From the NCBI GenBank assembly GCA_035513175.1, contig DATKCN010000364.1, positions 1 through 6,037 on the forward strand: DNA of 6,037 bases. The letters run 5' to 3'. Both the position numbers and the translations under genes were made by a program. The DNA comes from DATKCN01 sp035513175 (GTDB lineage: Bacteria; Chloroflexota; Chloroflexia; Thermomicrobiales; CFX8). The notes under the pieces were generated by a model that saw only the letters and a list, made by a program, of their open reading frames with translations, did no database searches and was not told the origin of the DNA. Shown here in pieces: positions 4,361-6,037 of this stretch. Within the stretch, counting starts at the first letter, position 1. Every line of letters starts with the position of its first letter.

Positions 4361-6037
4361 TCAGCTGATCTCGTGGCGTATGGCCCAGGTCGCGGCAGCC
4401 GTGCGGGAGTCGAGGCCGAGCTTGCTCAGGATGTGGGCGACGTGGCTGGCGACGGTGTGCTGGCTGACGAACAGCTCCGTGGCGATCTCCTGATTGGAGC
4501 GCCCCTCTACGATCAGGCGCAACACGTCGACTTCGCGCGGGGTCAGGCCAGCGACAGCCTCGGCTGCAGCGGGCGCGGCAACCGAGACAGCGAGCGCCTC
4601 AGCGATGATCTCATCGACCGGCTTGGCCCAGCCCTCTGCCCAGGCCGCTTCGAACGCCTCGGCTCCCAGCGTCGCGCGCACGTCAGCGACCGCGCGATCA
4701 TGGTCAGACCGGCGACCGGCCACCTCAGGCAACGACCATCCAATGCGTTCGCGCAAAGCTGACGCGGCCGCGTACAGGCGGGCCGCCCGCCCCCACTGCC
4801 CATCAACGCGGGCGATGCTGGCCAACCGCTCCACCAGACGCGCGACGCCCCACCGCGCCCGCAGGTCCCGGAAATCCGCCAGGCTCTCCTGATACAGAGC
4901 GGCCGCGCGTCCAGGCTCACCCTTCTGTTCGGCCAGAATGCCCAATTGGAGCAGCGAGAGCCCACGTTCGAGCTGCAAGCCCGCCGCTCGCGCGAGTGCC
5001 AGCCCCTCCTCGAAGCGCGTGGCCGCCAGGCTGGCATCGCCGTCGAGTCGCGCCCTGACGCCAAGGTGATTGAGTGCTTGAACGAGATTCGGCGTGTCTC
5101 CCAGGTCGCGGGTCATCTCGAGGCATCGCTCCCAATAGCCACGCGCGGAGTCGATGTCGCCGCGCAATTGAGCGAGAAGGCCGAGATTGAGCAGCAGGAA
5201 CGGAACCGCGCGCTGGTCCCCCACGCGCTGAGCGCGGGCCAGCGCCTCTTCGCTGAGCTGCTCTGCCACTTGGTAATCGTCGCGCCACCGCGCCAGCTGG
5301 CCAGCGGCGGTCAGCGCCTTGACCCGCCCCGGGGTGTCAGTCGCACTGCCCGGCAGGTCGAGAAACGCGCGCGCCAGCGACGCGCCTTCGGCCAGGTAGC
5401 CGCGCAGCCACCAGAACTCGCGCAGGCTCCCGGCCAGTCGCAGGCCGCGTTCGGCATCCTGGCGCCCGTAGAACCAGGTGAGGGCGGCGCGCAGGTTGTC
5501 GTGCTCCTGCTCCAAGCGGTCCAGCCAGACGCGGGCTTCCGGTCCGGCGAGGCGCGTCTCGGCTTCCTCGGCAAACGCGAGAAAGTGCGCGGCGTGCCGG
5601 TCGCGGGTGGCGCCGTGCGGTTCAGCGGCTGCCAGCCGCTCCAGCCCAAACTCGCGGATCGTTTCCAGCATGCCGAGCCGCGAGGCGCCGTCCGGCTGCT
5701 CGGCCAGCTGCACGAGACTGTGGTCGGCAAGCACGCTGAGCCCTTCGACGATGTCGTGCTCCGCATCGACTACCGCCTCGGCCGCCTCCAGTGTCCAGCC
5801 TCCACGGAAGACCGCCAGCTGCGCCAGCAGCCGCTGTTCGCTGGGACTGAGCAGATCGTAGCTCCAGGCGATGGCGCCACGCATGGTCTGCTGGCGGGCG
5901 GGCAGGTCGCGCGGTCCACCGGTCAGCAGCGTCAACCGCTCGGTCAGCCGCTCCGCCAGCGATTGCGGCGAGAGGACCTTACAGCGCGCCGCGGCCAGCT
6001 CGATCGCCAATGGCAGGCCATCCAGCCGGCGGCAGAT
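4361..6037 (-). CDS. LuxR-family transcriptional regulator with NB-ARC/TPR region, 5' end outside window
   Basis: The C-terminal 558 residues of a large signal-integrating transcription factor; the reading frame is open to the window edge. The first visible residues ICRRLDGLPLAIELAAA (1-17) are the GLPLA motif of the NB-ARC/STAND ATPase module, whose Walker motifs must lie beyond the edge. A winged-helix-like segment follows (about 46-90, with LPARQQTMRGAIAWSYDLL and FRGGWTLEAAEAV). A TPR-like helical region covers about 170-435, with repeated L-x(2)-G and A-x-x-x-x-E/A-x-A patterns, and probably binds a ligand or protein partner. The C-terminus (497-558) is a standard LuxR DNA-binding domain: LTPREVDVLRLIVEG, then SNQEIATELFVSQHTVASHV as the helix-turn-helix, then ILSKLGL. 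In this class nucleotide binding and effector sensing by the helical repeats control activation. The TTG codon at 6010 is internal, not a start, since conserved residues continue upstream. Its regulatory targets are unknown; the small exported protein gene downstream is a candidate. Confidence 0.93.
   Translation of the reverse strand: MCRRLDGLPLAIELAAARCKVLSPQSLAERLTERLTLLTGGPRDLPARQQTMRGAIAWSYDLLSPSEQRLLAQLAVFRGGWTLEAAEAVVDAEHDIVEGLSVLADHSLVQLAEQPDGASRLGMLETIREFGLERLAAAEPHGATRDRHAAHFLAFAEEAETRLAGPEARVWLDRLEQEHDNLRAALTWFYGRQDAERGLRLAGSLREFWWLRGYLAEGASLARAFLDLPGSATDTPGRVKALTAAGQLARWRDDYQVAEQLSEEALARAQRVGDQRAVPFLLLNLGLLAQLRGDIDSARGYWERCLEMTRDLGDTPNLVQALNHLGVRARLDGDASLAATRFEEGLALARAAGLQLERGLSLLQLGILAEQKGEPGRAAALYQESLADFRDLRARWGVARLVERLASIARVDGQWGRAARLYAAASALRERIGWSLPEVAGRRSDHDRAVADVRATLGAEAFEAAWAEGWAKPVDEIIAEALAVSVAAPAAAEAVAGLTPREVDVLRLIVEGRSNQEIATELFVSQHTVASHVAHILSKLGLDSRTAAATWAIRHEIS

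Noticed and set aside
4202..4762. A 186-codon plus-strand frame spanning the regulator gap
   Set aside because: It runs antisense to the LuxR DNA-binding domain and the small gene's leader, starts without a ribosome site and shows no family features.
6008..6010. TTG at 6010 as the start of the LuxR-type regulator
   Set aside because: The frame stays open to the window edge, and the nine upstream codons encode the conserved ICRRLDGLP of the NB-ARC motif, so the gene simply continues outside the window.

Overview
The window is high-GC bacterial DNA that is coding over almost its whole length. The best guess at origin is Chloroflexota, probably Thermomicrobia-like. This rests on the first gene's Tat-type lipoprotein signal followed by an Ala/Thr/Glu/Pro spacer of AEATEAP repeats, on a large NB-ARC/TPR/LuxR regulator of a kind common in that phylum, and on heptanucleotide intergenic repeats. 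No rRNA or marker gene is present, so this is inference.

Plus strand, 1-3886: an ABC importer operon of the peptide/nickel (Dpp/Opp) class. The order is a lipid-anchored family 5 substrate-binding protein (83-1879), a DppB/OppB-type permease (1968-2918) and a DppC/OppC-type permease (2905-3825) overlapping the previous gene by 14 bases. A long hairpin built from heptanucleotide repeats (1883-1959) fills the gap between the binding protein and the first permease. The ATPase genes such importers need are not in the window. A strong hairpin (3836-3886) ends the operon and separates it from a convergent minus-strand gene.

Minus strand, 3904-6037: a small gene for an apparently exported 99-residue protein (3904-4203) whose mature part is an exact tandem duplication of a 22-residue unit. 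Upstream of it on the same strand lies the C-terminal 558 residues of a large regulator (4361 to the window edge), with the end of an NB-ARC ATPase module, TPR-like helices and a C-terminal LuxR DNA-binding domain. The 157-base gap between them holds a perfect AT-rich palindrome.

Functionally, the plus-strand genes import a small solute, probably a peptide-like compound. The regulator and the small protein may form a separate unit. Nothing seen ties the regulator directly to the transporter. The least explained items are the duplicated small exported protein and the heptad-repeat hairpin inside the operon.
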